Below are positions 1-11,900 of a DNA stretch of 64,000 nucleotides, piece after piece. The DNA comes from Ampullaceana balthica (lineage: Eukaryota > Mollusca > Gastropoda > Lymnaeidae), in NCBI GenBank assembly GCA_944989445.1, contig CALYLW010000431.1, positions 124,001 to 188,000 of the forward strand, given 5' to 3'. How positions within the stretch are numbered: the stretch's first letter is position 1; each line of letters starts with the position of its first letter. The notes under the pieces are model-generated. The model worked only from the letters and a program-made list of their open reading frames with translations, ran no database searches and had not been told where the DNA came from. The translations under genes were made by a program, and so were the position numbers.

Positions 1-555
1 AAAACCTTAGGCTTTATAAAAAGAAACTTTAACAAATGTAATAGAGATATAAAACTAAAATGCTACCTCACTTTGGTGATACCTGTACTAGAATATGCAT
101 CTTCTGTAGGGGACCCATCCACCAAAGAAAGCATTGATAAACTAGAACAAATTAAAAAAAGAGCTGCCAGATTCATTACTGGAGAATATTCAAAACTGAC
201 AAGAATAACACCATTAGTTAAATCATTAAACCTTGAAACACTAGAGGATAGAAGAACCAAGAGCAAAGTATTAATCATACCTAAAGCAATTAATTCTAAT
301 TTAGAAACACAACACAAAGATAACTTAATAACTTTCTTATTCCATATGCAAGAACAAACACATACAAGTGTTCCTTCTTCCCGTCCGGAATTTGGGTGTG
401 GAATGGGTTGCCTGAAGAATCCAGGAAAACCAACACTTTATCAACATTTAAATCTCTAATAAAAATGCAGGACTAAACACAAACCATAGATAAGCGTAGG
501 ACGCAATAATCTTCTGTATAGAAGGAGCGTCTGTAAACAGATAAGATAAGATCTC
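1..555 (+). mobile_element. Non-LTR retrotransposon 3' fragment (Jockey/CR1-like RT C-terminus)
   Basis: The translation matches the thumb and C-terminal region of non-LTR reverse transcriptases: 'LEYASSV.DPSTKESIDKLEQ' followed by 'KKRAARFITGEYSKLTRITP' and an 'LETLEDRRTKSK' block. The same protein is encoded on the minus strand at 24533-24967, so this is one family. Here the frame breaks near 330, the upstream part lies outside the window, and the 3' end runs into a GATAA microsatellite at about 538-552, the usual tail of this family in the window. It is a 5'-truncated, dead copy. Confidence 0.85.
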
Positions 556-560
556 AGACA

Positions 561-701
561 CTAAAGTACGTCACACTTTCAAACAAATTTTGTTATTTTT
601 ATTAACAAAATAATTAAAATTTAATAGAAAACACCGTGACATCACACATAGCCGGACCCCCCTCCCCCCTCTGGAGCGTGACGTACTTTAAGGACGGCCC
701 C
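561..701 (-). repeat. Partial inverted-repeat MITE (GGGGCCGTCC family)
   Basis: The reverse complement starts GGGGCCGTCCTTAAAGTACG and continues through the same C-rich and TGTGACGT-containing interior seen at 843-1100, but the far end stops at a degenerate GTACTTTAG. It is a truncated copy in opposite orientation, 140 bp from the complete one. Confidence 0.7.
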
Positions 702-842
702 TAAAGCCTAAATGAAAAATTTTCCCAATCCACTCATAATTTAGATTTCTAATTTGATTAAGCTGTTTAAATTAAAAAGTCATTACTTCAATAAAAAAAT
801 ATCTTTAAAATAATTAAAAGACTTCATAATTTCTGTCAAATT

Positions 843-1100
843 GGGGCCGTCCATAAAGTATGTGACGCTCCAGAGGGGGGGGGAGGGGTGTAAGAAATTG
901 TGACAGTTTGTGACAGGGGGAGGGGGGTCCGGCCATGTGTGACGTAACGGTGTTTTATATTAAATTTTTAACTATTTTGTTAATAAAAAACAAAATTTTT
1001 GTTCGAAAGTGTGACATACTTTAGGTGGGGGTTGAAGATTTGTGACAGGGGGGAGTTAAAAATGGTCAAAAATAGCGTGACATACTTTATGGACGGCCCC
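843..1100. repeat. MITE with GGGGCCGTCCATAAAGTATG terminal inverted repeats
   Basis: The left end GGGGCCGTCCATAAAGTATG is mirrored at the right end by CATACTTTATGGACGGCCCC, a perfect 20-bp inverted repeat around about 218 bp with G-rich tracts and no ORF. Related copies lie at 561-701, 54271-56098 and 58087-58498. No clear target duplication is visible. It is a non-autonomous DNA transposon of unassigned superfamily. Confidence 0.8.
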
Positions 1101-2789
1101 TTTAAACGTGTTAAATTTTTTTTATATAATTAAAAGATCTTAAAAATGTTGCATGCAAATATTGCAAAGCAAGACTGAGTCTGAGTAGCAAATGATTTGC
1201 AATGAATGTAAATAATGTTTAATTCTCCTTCTTTACCTCTAAATTTCTGCATTAAATTTATTTAATAATGCTTTTTTAAAATAACTGTTTAAAAATGTTG
1301 CACTATTTTTGTTAGTATTTGAAAGAAATTCGTTGGAACACTCCTTTTCCTGCCCCGTGTCTCTTTATTTTAAAAAAATGTTATTTTGACAAGGCGTGAC
1401 AGAACGTCACAAAACAACGTCATATTTCCTGTTAAAATAAAATATTTTTACTAACCAGCCTGATAGTAGTCTCACCCATATTTTATCCATGTCTCTTTTA
1501 ATAGGATACAATCATGTATGATACTGACAGATGTCTTGACAATTTATATAACCTTGGTATGAGGGCACGAGACCTTTTCTGAACACTGTTTCTACTTTCA
1601 AAATGACATTTTCAATATCCCTCTGGTCATTTTTTTTCTTTCTGTTCTAAATTTCTACAATTTATTTTGTGTCAGAAACTTGAGACATCAGAAAAACATC
1701 AATAACAACACAGCTGATCTCAGGCATGCTAAGAAAAACTGCAAAAGATTTTGAATGAGCGATCGATATTCCATCTTCATGGTCATGGAAGAGGTACATC
1801 AAAAATTCAGGTCATTTCGCTTGTCATCAAGGCTACCAGTGATGCCTGGATCATATGTGTAGTCAAATGAAACTCTTTCCGCTACATATGAAATAAAAAG
1901 GTGGACCTTTGAACTATTCAAATTTTTACTCTAACAAATATAAACTAGTATTAATCAAAATTGAAGTCTAGTGCTACATTATTTAAGCTCAAATTTTCTT
2001 GTAGCATCCATCATCGTTTAGTATATGTTGCGTGGCAGTGGCCACATTCCATTTTCTTGTGGGAATATGTGCTATGTAAGCAATCAAAGCTAGTGCCATG
2101 CCACATCACTGTCTAGGACACTTAGCTCTGATCACCTTTGAGAAATCAGTAATACCTGAAAGCCATGGATAAGTGTATGACGCAATAAGGATGAAGCAAA
2201 TGAATTGACGGCAATTAGAGCTTTATGCTTATCTGACATATTTTACTTTATCTCATACATTTTTGCAAGTTCTTTCTCACTTGATGTGTTTTTAACTAGC
2301 ATCCCTGTCTAAACAAGCTGACCTTTTTTCTTCAGTATCACTAGCACGCCTTTGAGATTTACATACTTAAATGGCTTATCCAGCAGATCAGTTCTCCTCA
2401 GTCTCATTCTGTCTGTATAAAACTTCCTGGCCTTGCCAAGTCTAAGTACAAGTACAAGCTGAATGGACTTTACTATTAACTCCTCTATATCATAAAAAGT
2501 ATATCTTTGATTACTTTCTCAACACACATTATAAAGGGGTGTCAATGCATTAAGGCTAGGTAGAATGAAAGCAATATAAACAGTACATGGGTAAGCCTGG
2601 AAAAAGACACAATAAAATAGCAAAGGACACAGCAAGAAACCTTCTTCTGTGAAAAAACAAAACTTAAAGAGAAGTTTAAAAAATTCAAATACACTGGTAA
2701 AAGATGAAATCGTTTAAATAACCATGCAGATAGTTGTCATAACACACACGTATCAACCGCTCAGATAAGTTATAACACAGAGGCAGTCT
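1101..2789. other. Intergenic, no feature recognised
   Basis: AT-rich DNA with stop codons in all frames at short intervals. No splice-bounded coding block, RNA gene or terminal repeat could be supported here. Confidence 0.5.
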
Positions 2790-3245
2790 ACTATTAATGA
2801 AGAACCATGTGAAATTCTTTGGTATTCTTCCGTCTCCAGAGACAATGGTGCATCACCTTGGTTTTTTTTTGCAAAAGACTTCTTGGTGAAGGACTTTTTG
2901 AGACGCTGAAGTGTCCTCTCCAGAGGTGATGCAAGCCTGGGCGGGTATTATGGAGAATTAGCTTCTGCCCATACAGCATATCCCCCCTCTCCACGTCAAT
3001 GGTGTAACCAAGGGAACAACTTGCGTCGATGCAGCTTGGCGTCATTGGCGTCGCAGGAGCTGCCGGAATGTACATAATTTTTATGTATAGACCGTCTGTG
3101 GGTGCTCCAGTTCCTGTTTTTCTGTCAGGGTTTACTCCCTTAGCCTTTCCCGGATAGCGAGTGTAGCCGCAAGGCAGCAGAGGTTTGAAGTCAGAGTTTC
3201 CTTCTCCTAGATGAACTACCAGCCAAGGTTAACGAGCCTCATCGA
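2790..3245. other. GC-richer block, probably an old repeat
   Basis: This stretch is clearly more GC-rich than its surroundings and contains a weak minus-strand ORF (2794-3075) with no recognisable domain. The run of GC-rich, non-repetitive text with abrupt borders suggests a retroelement 3' region, but I cannot assign it to a family. Confidence 0.3.
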
Positions 3246-3579
3246 CCCCTGTGAAATAGTGAACTGTCAAAGCTACAAACAACAGGGCAACCACGAAGAT
3301 AAATAGAAATACTTAATTATTCAAAATGATATTGTTAAAGAATGAAATGGTCAGGTAAAAGTAAAAGTTGAAAATTACAATATAATATTGAACAGTAGGC
3401 AGAATGTTTTATTTATTGTAGCAACATTACAATACAGTGTTGTAGATAAATGCTTTCAGTCAACATAATATATAAAGAGCCATTTATGATATATATATAA
3501 TTAATAAACATCTGCAGGTGGTAATACCATGGAAAGCTATGGGCTAGTGGCCACCTCTTAAATTGAATCCATAATTGTT

Positions 3580-3890
3580 ACTGTTATTTAACATTCCAAA
3601 CAATGGAATTCTCTACCATTGCACATCCCGAGTATTACATCTACCAAGTCCTTCAAGACTGCACTTAAGACACATCTTTTAAAAATTTATTTTTAAAATT
3701 AAAGAAACACCATTTCATTTTAATGATTAACATTGCTTATGTGTATTGTACTGTTATTTATGTGGTGATTATGTAAAGAATGTATATTTAAATTATTTTA
3801 TGTATGTTATTATCTCCATGTAAAGCGCTGTGAGCCCGGCTCCTTGCTGGGAAACAGCGCTATAAAAATTACCAATTTATTATTATTATT
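3580..3890 (+). mobile_element. CR1/L2-type LINE 3' end
   Basis: From 3604 the translation reads 'WNSLPLHIPSITSTKSFKTA' and goes on 'LKTHLLKIYF' to a stop near 3695, the usual C-terminus of L2/CR1-type reverse transcriptases. A 3' tail with 'AAAGCGCTGTGAGC' and 'AGCGCTATAAAAAT' follows and ends in a TTATTATT microsatellite. An inverted copy of the tail is at 17522-17710. It is severely 5'-truncated. Confidence 0.8.
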
Positions 3891-4094
3891 ATTTTTACAA
3901 AGAAAAGGGGGATAAAACTGTTAAAAAGCATTTTTAATTGTAATTAAACCTATGCAAACATGTTTTTAAAAATAGGAACTTTAAAAAATCCTAATCGCAA
4001 TACATGTATTTTCGATGCTCTTGAGAAATATCCATTTTTCAATCTTTTATAATGTAAACAATAAAGAATTTAAAATATACTTTTTGAAATAACA

Positions 4095-5150
4095 AGGTAA
4101 ATGTATAACATAAAAACAGGGTAATAGTAGGCCTGACAGGACGTAACATGACAGCCAACGATTCTACAAAGAGCCTTCCTCAATGGACAAATAGTACACA
4201 AATGAAACAAATATAATGAAATAATAAAAACACTTAGCTGCGGTGAAATCCAAGTAGTCCAGTAGAGATAAAGTAAGGAGAGAAAAGTAAGAGCTTATAT
4301 AGGAAAGGATAGGGTGGGTGTGGCCAATCAATCAGGTTGTCAGTGCAAACACAACGTTGATCCCATGTGGTGTAAGAGTCCCATACTCATGGATTAGTCT
4401 ATTCTCCAGACTGACCCGGCCAGGTGTGTTTGTACAAGAAACCATGGCGGTGACAGACATGTCATCGACGCTCATGTGGTCACGTCCATTGAAGTGTCAG
4501 AAGACAGGACACTGTTTGTCTTGTTTAATGGGACGTACATGCTCAGCGATACAGCAGGAGAGTAACCTCCCCGTCTCACCTATGTACTTAAAGGACAGCG
4601 CTTACACACAATGGTGTAGACCACATTACGGCTGCTACAAAGATAGCCATTCCTAATCTTGAATATCCCCTTAGGGAAGACAATCTGGTCCGTCTGGGTA
4701 ACAAAGGGACATGTCTTGCAGCGATTACGACCACATGGCTTGGTGCCCAGATGGGAGGATGGAATAAGCAGACGGCTACGAACCAATAGGTCCCGCAGAT
4801 TTTTGTCCCTCCTGAATATAATGAGGGGTGGGGTGGAAAATATGTTGTTTGTCTCAGGGTCCGTGAGGAGGATGGTGGGGTTTTTCAAAAAGATTTCCTT
4901 GACTCTGATGTGGGGATGGTATGTGAGAAACAATTTGCTCCTCTCATTACTATCACTGGAGCGTGATACAAAGGCGTCGGCACGAGTTAATTTTTTAACT
5001 TGCTGAAGTGCAGATTGAAGTATAGCTTCAGGCTAAGACCTTAGTCTAAAAAACTCCACAATTTCCAACGACTTTTCCAAAAAGTCCTCGCTGTTGTTTT
5101 ACGTCCTGTCAGGCCTACTAATACCCTGTTTTTATGTTATACATTTACCT
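4095..5150 (-). mobile_element. Penelope-like element 3' part, GIY-YIG domain, inverted flanks
   Basis: On the minus strand the protein (about 4934 to 4320) shows a basic segment 'IIFRRDKNLRDLLVRSRLL', then 'GTKPCGRNRCKTCPF', the Cys-rich linker of Penelope-like elements, then 'NVVYTIVCKRC'. After a frame change come 'GETGRLL' and 'LENRLIHEYGTLTPHGIN', typical of the C-terminal GIY-YIG endonuclease. There is an in-frame stop after 'QCPVF' and a shift near 4600. The segment is bracketed by 52-bp inverted repeats, 4095-4146 and 5099-5150, that differ at one position. The reverse transcriptase domain is absent, so it cannot be autonomous. Confidence 0.85.
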
Positions 5151-5809
5151 ATTTAAAAGCCTGATTGCAGTCTCACCCAATTACTTGAACTAACAAGAAG
5201 TGAAGTCAGACACATAATAATAATTGTAGTAGTATTGTGAATTAAATCTATAAATAGCACAGCCTTTATATTTCCAAAAACATTTTATCTAAAAACCCAG
5301 GTTATTCAAATAGCCAGTTAAAAAAAATAATAATAAATCATATGAAAATGTTATGGCATAGTGCAATAGTGTACAGCGAAAAACGATTCCCACTCCTTAG
5401 CACAAATCAGGTAATAACAAAGTACCTACTTTACATGTAGTGACCCCAGACTGTGATAATGTAATATGAAACTTCTTAATTAATTTATATCTCAGAATAC
5501 ATGCCTGCATGGACATAGTGACTTCAGACTTAAGCCACCAGTAACTTATATAATGAAAAAAACTTTTTTTTTATGAATACTGCAGACAAAACACCGCTCA
5601 TTGAAGCAGAATTCATTTATAAAGTAAAATGAATTGTATTCTATGTAAAACCCTTTTAAACAAAACCTTTCATGGTATTACTTGTTTTTCCCAAAAACCA
5701 TTAGTCTCAACTTGTTCATAAAATTTACTGTAATTTATTCTTTTTTGTAATATAAATTATTGTTTAAATGTTCTATCAGTACAATATTTATCATGGATCT
5801 ATAAAATTA

Positions 5810-5815
5810 TTTATT
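5810..5815 (-). terminator. Candidate poly(A) signal for the purple acid phosphatase gene
   Basis: TTTATT on the plus strand reads AATAAA on the minus strand, 165 bp downstream of the phosphatase stop codon. The motif is expected often by chance in this AT-rich DNA. Confidence 0.35.
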
Positions 5816-5979
5816 TAATTGCACCAAGAAAAGGACAAAGCAACCATCAAAATATATAACATACATCCATTGTAACTTCATATATAAAAATAATAAAAAT
5901 CATAAAAAGAATATCACAGTTAAAGAATTTAACAAGTAATTTATAAGTCCCCAATAATATATGAACAAATAAAATAAAT

Positions 5980-8900
5980 CTAAAGATTTTCATTATCACC
6001 ATCACTTTCTTCACTAGCTACTAAAAGTGAACTATTCACTTTCAGATCTTGAACATTCCAGTATTTTCCACATTTATTTTTTCTTTTATGTTTAATCAGT
6101 AGTACAATACCAAACAGAAACACTGAAGCCAAAAGAATTCCACACAATAATCCACTTATGATAAGCATCTTATTGTTGCTGAAAAATAAGGCCACATCAG
6201 TACGGGTGACATTACGTTCCCCATATTTTGGGTCTAAATTTTCTTCTTCTATTTTAGATAAATTAACATTACTGAATGACTGATTTTGCAAGGAGAAGTT
6301 TCTTTCTTTTATGATCCATATGCTGTCTAGTGGGGTATGATTGCTTATAGATCTCTGCTCCCAAAACATGTGTGTAAAGTTTACCACCCGTAGGCAACCA
6401 TAGCTATTTAGAGACTTGCTATCTAAACGATAAGCAGACCAGTCAGCTGCAAAAGAAATAAAACACAAATTTTATTTAATGTAAAAAATGGGAGTTACGT
6501 TAGCGGTCTAAAATATTAGAAAATAAGTTTCATCATTTGTCATTTTTATCCAGAGAAGTATTACTTTTAAAAATGGATAAATATTTCTTCAATACACATG
6601 AAGTCTAATTTTTACTTACGCTGATCGTCAGGCAAAAACTGGTCTGCCCCTTCTATGCTACCAGCTGCTCCAGTGATAATTTGCACTGGGACATCAGGAT
6701 TTATGTAAGAAAAATTTGCAACTTCCCCACGGTACAATGGCCAAAGACGCTCATAATTATGTTCATGGGCTTGAATGATTAAATCCACCGACCAGGTGTT
6801 AAAAAGTTCTTCTAATCTGTAATAGTAATATACAAAGATACAATGGAATAAAGAGATATTTAATATCATTGACATTTACACTGAGATGACTATAGACAAA
6901 ATGGAAAAAAAATTTACCAAAGAAAAACTAACTTATGTTCAATTTAAAAAACTAACCGTTACCCCATTTCCCCCTCTTTTCTCATTCAACCCCATTTTAC
7001 TGAGTGTTTACATCATGTGGCAGTTAACTCAGTTGCACATGGATTTACTGAACTTGTTTGTGACAAGTTGTGTGATGTTCATTAAGATTTTTTTCACAGG
7101 CCAAACAAGCAGCATGAAGAACAAGTAACAAAGTCATTAATTAAACAAACAGTAAAAACAAAGTTATTGACTATAAATCCCTTGTGTGAGACGTAACTAA
7201 ACGTATTGATTATTTTCAATATAATATGCACCGCGACAGACTAGCATAAACATTTACAGATCGGGAAAATATTATGAAAATATGTTCAATATAATACGCA
7301 CCGTGCGACAGACTAGCACAAACATTTACATGCTACAGAGAGATACACAGAGATAATATAAAAATTCATTAATTTAATTACAGTACATTCGATCGATCTG
7401 AAATTTTGATAGAATGCATTGTTAGGTCACAAAAGTCTATTTGCAAAATTTCAACTCGATAGGATCACGGGAAGTGGGTCAATTTTTGCTTTTTGTTTTC
7501 CGCGGGCGGGACCAAGACAGACAGAAAGAAAGACAAGACAGTGAAGTTAATATAAAGGGATTTAAAAATAAAGGGAATTAAACCTCACTTACTATTACAC
7601 ATAATTAAACCTCACTTAGTGTTACACAATGCTTTCATTTCATATTTCCTGGATTATTTTTACAGCAGAAGATGCACTAAGTTAATAAATTAATAAAAAT
7701 TTAATTAGTGTGTATTTAATGTCTTCTTTTATGATGCTTGAAATTTTTAAAAAATATTGTCCATTGTAACATGTTAAATGACTAAATCTATTACCCTTCT
7801 CGAACTCTTGAATCATTTCTAGAGCAATCATCTCCAATATTAGTACTACAATACATAGGTCTATGGCCAAATGCAACAATCCATGGTGTTAATGCTCTCT
7901 GGGCATTCGCTTTTTTTAAATCTTGGGTAAGCCAGTCTTTTTGTTTCTGTATGTATAGTCCGTAGTTGGTAAAGAATACCTCTGTAGAATAACTGAAATT
8001 ATTAAGACAAGTGATTTAATAACAACAAAAATATCCACATCTATTGCAATATTGCCATTTCCTTCATTTTAAAAAATATGTGATGTTGTGATAAATTCAA
8101 ATAACTAATAGCCTATTATCACATAATATAACAAAAACCAGCTTCATTTACTTGGCTTTGTCATTTAACATTTTATTAACTAATGACTTTTCTTTGGCCA
8201 TTATCTTTCCAAGTTAATTTTATTGCTCAAAGTTAACAGGTACAAATATCTTTATCTGGGATCAGTGAGTGTTTTAGTTAAATTTTACATGACTTTGACA
8301 GTGTATTGTAAATTTTCCTTTGAATGGTGCCCCTGTCATTTATAAGGGCATCAACCAAGTGAATGCTTTTTGTGCTCCTTTGCATAATCTATAGCAGATT
8401 GTGAATTAAACAAGATCTCAACGTTGAGCCCTCTAAGTCTCATCATGTGCAATTTAATATGCCAATGTACTTTTAGCTCAACTAAATTTTCCGTTGCATA
8501 TTTAATATATCATATGAAACTCAATAGCACTCAAAAGATATGGCAAACTTAAGCAACTAAATCAATTTAAAAGTAAAATAAAGTCCCAAGCAATAATGAC
8601 CAATGCCCTGCTGCACTTACCTCGAATATTACAAGCTATTTTGAGAAAATAAAACTGTGACAGATTATACTGTGACAAATTAGACTGACAAATTAGACTG
8701 TGACAAATTACACTGTGACAAATTATACTGTGATAAATTATACAGTGATAAATTTTTAATAAAGTAAATCAGAACTTGATCTCCTTCCTCACCAATTTGT
8801 TTATGAAAAGCTTTGGTTAATGGAAAGACTTGCCATACAACAACATGGGTGCTATTATAAGACCTTTCATTTGACACTATACAACAACATGCTAGGGTGC

Positions 8901-11900
8901 AATTATAAGACCTTTCATTTAACACTATGCAACAAAACCACATGATCATAATGTAAACATATTTCCTAAGTAATCCCACTTGTTAGCCAATACCCTGCAT
9001 ACTTTTATTTGTTAATGTACCCTTTGACTTCATTTACACTAAAAAAAAATTAGTGGATAACATTTCTAATTTGTAACAATTTTTTAAATTTGTAAACTTA
9101 TTATTTTTACTTATTTTTTTTAAAACAACTGCTATGGTGATTTTAGGTCATCGTACAGCTTTTACTACAGTCGAACCCACTTATCTAGAGCTCAGTTCGC
9201 TGGACCACCCCACTAACTCGACGTTTTTTATTGGAACCGCCAAATTCTCTCTTTGTCTTAGTATTTTTTCATCGGCTAATTCGATTTTTCTAAGTCGCTG
9301 AAACCTAATACCTCGAGCACAAAAGAGGGCCAAATTTGCAACTTAACGTTGCTTAGCTCGATCCTCGTCGGTCGGCCTAGCAATGCACTCTGGCATTTTT
9401 AGTTCAAAACAGTGTTGACATCTCGCTTTCTTCTAGACTTCCGGCTATTGTGTGATTCTACGAGATTTCAATAAAAATTACCGGATGTTTTGCGTGTGTG
9501 AATTATTAGTTCGACGTGTATCCATGGAGTATATATTCACCCGAGGTACTGGACAATCGCATTAGAGGTCGTTAATCGTCGTTATTTCGCAGTGCATGTT
9601 ATATTGTTATTAAACTTAATTCATTTTCTGATGTTTTAATCATTTTATTTTTAAAAATAAACGAATATCTTTAGAAATGAAAATAAAGGTTTGCATCGAG
9701 AATCCACGGTGGTTTTTATTTAATCAAATAAAAAAATTATTATTCTTTTAAAAGTTTGTTGTTGCTTTGTTAACAGTAAGATACGTGACTGTGACTAACA
9801 CGCGCGTGACGATGAAATCAAATCATTTCTGATAAGGAATGATTTTTAAAAAAAATCGCTTAGACTTAGTCTTAGTTGCCGGTCGAGGTCAACACACAGC
9901 CCACAGCGTGCTGTGATCAACGGTCAAGGCCACAATAGTTTTATTTATATTACAAGTTTGATTGACTGAGGAAATTCGAGAGCGTTCTGATAGTAACAGA
10001 TATCCTGCACGTCCAAAAGCATTAAACTTAAAATTACCATATTGATTTGTTTATTTGTATTTTAAACTCGCGGATACGATGGCAAACGCGAGCGGCTGTG
10101 ACGAGGCGAGGCGAAAAATTTGACAGACAATTATAAACTGGTAACTTTTTTTTTATTAAATGGAATCGAAACAAACCACAGAGACGTAATCAAAGTCCTT
10201 TACTTCGGCATAAATATATATATAAAAATAATAATATATCTATAAAAACTCCCGATTAGTCATAACTTTTCCCGACTTTCAAGGCCGAGAATTTTTTTGT
10301 CAGAATTCCCGGCTTTTTCCCGTTTTCCTGAGTGGGAACCATGGTTATATTTAAATTTTAAACGGTCCTTAAAAACGAACGGTCATTACAACCTTAGGAA
10401 AGAGTGAAGAAATATTATGGTTACGATACGATTCCGATTAATCGTCCCATCACTAATTAACGCTAACTAATTAGTCACGTACATAAAGAAATTTCAAGCA
10501 CATGTTAATATTTTGCCGCCATATTGGTTTTCGTTTTAACTCGATAATCGGTTATGTCGACGCCATTTTTCATACCCCAACGCCGTCGACTTAACCGGTT
10601 TCGACTGTATATATCTATAGGAAAAAGAAATGTAGTAAAAAAATTAATAAACTTGTAGCAATTATTATTTATATCAATAGAAACAACCATACATACAAAT
10701 TTCCTTTTTGTTTAATTTAATTAATTTTTACATACCTAATAAAGTGAACAGGTCCAATGTCTATGCTGTACCACATTTTATCTAAAGGAATAGGCCATTC
10801 TGAGTCGGGCATTGAGAAACGATGAGAGTAGTGAGAAAATCTTTCAAAATCAATTTCTGGCAATAGAAAAGCACAAATATTAATGTATATCTATCAAGGT
10901 ATCAACTTCCCTATATTTTATCTAATGATTTCATACGAAGGTAAGCAGATCTTTTGGAGACCAATTAATTAATCATTTCGTTATTAAATATCATTACCAT
11001 GATTTCCAGGACATGTCATGTATGGAATGTACGCAGCTACAGGCTCAATCAATGTCATGAAGTAGTCACCAATCTTAAACAAAAGAAACATTTTCAAATT
11101 AATGAATGAGATTTTTTTTTAAAATAATTTTTTATACAATATATTGAAAATCTGATGGAGCTTAGATTTAATTTTATATTGATTCTTTTAAATTACTTTT
11201 AATGTTACTATAATAGGTTAATAAATTATTGGTCTTTTAGGCAACAGCATTATTTTAAAACTCAATAAAGGAAAGTGATGCACATAAATCTTAATTTTAA
11301 AAAAATCCTGATGCCAATAATTTTTGTGATAATGAGTCACCTTTATTTCCCTAAATGATAAACTTATTATTGAACTTCATTATACTATTTAGTTCTATCA
11401 AACGAAGAATAAATTTGGCGCGACATGCTTTTGCCAATCTGAAACAGTTCTTGAGATCTACATACATCCCTGTCAAAACAAAAGTAAGGATCTTTAACAC
11501 CAACGTTAAAACGGTCCTACTTTATGGATCCGAAACACGGCGAACAACAGAGACAACAAAAAAAAATTGACTCCAGACCTTTGTTAACAGATGCCTCAGA
11601 AATATTCTGAAAATAAAATGGTTCGACAAGACCGAAAATTCCAAGCTGTGGGAGAGGTGTGGACAAAGAACAGTAGAACAACAAATCATGGAAAGAAAGT
11701 GGAGATGGGTTGGACACACCCTTAGGAAAGATAACAGCAGGGCTAGGCAGGCCTTAGATTGGTACCCCCAGGGCAAACGACAACGAGGAATACCCAAGGG
11801 TACATGGAGACGGAGCATGTTAGACGAGGCTGGAAGAACTGGGAAGAATTGAAGCGACTGGCAAGGGACTGTGTAGAGTGGCGAACTTTGACAGAGGCCC

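Noticed and set aside
2794..3075. Minus-strand 93-codon ORF as a gene
   Set aside because: No domain and no splice-linked neighbours; the block looks like an old repeat.
4318..5006. Plus-strand ORFs at 4318-4656 and 4659-5006
   Set aside because: Antisense to the Penelope-like GIY-YIG coding sequence; no independent support.
8640..8760. CRISPR-like regularly repeated array
   Set aside because: Units are directly adjacent, degenerate and without spacers, in a eukaryotic intron.
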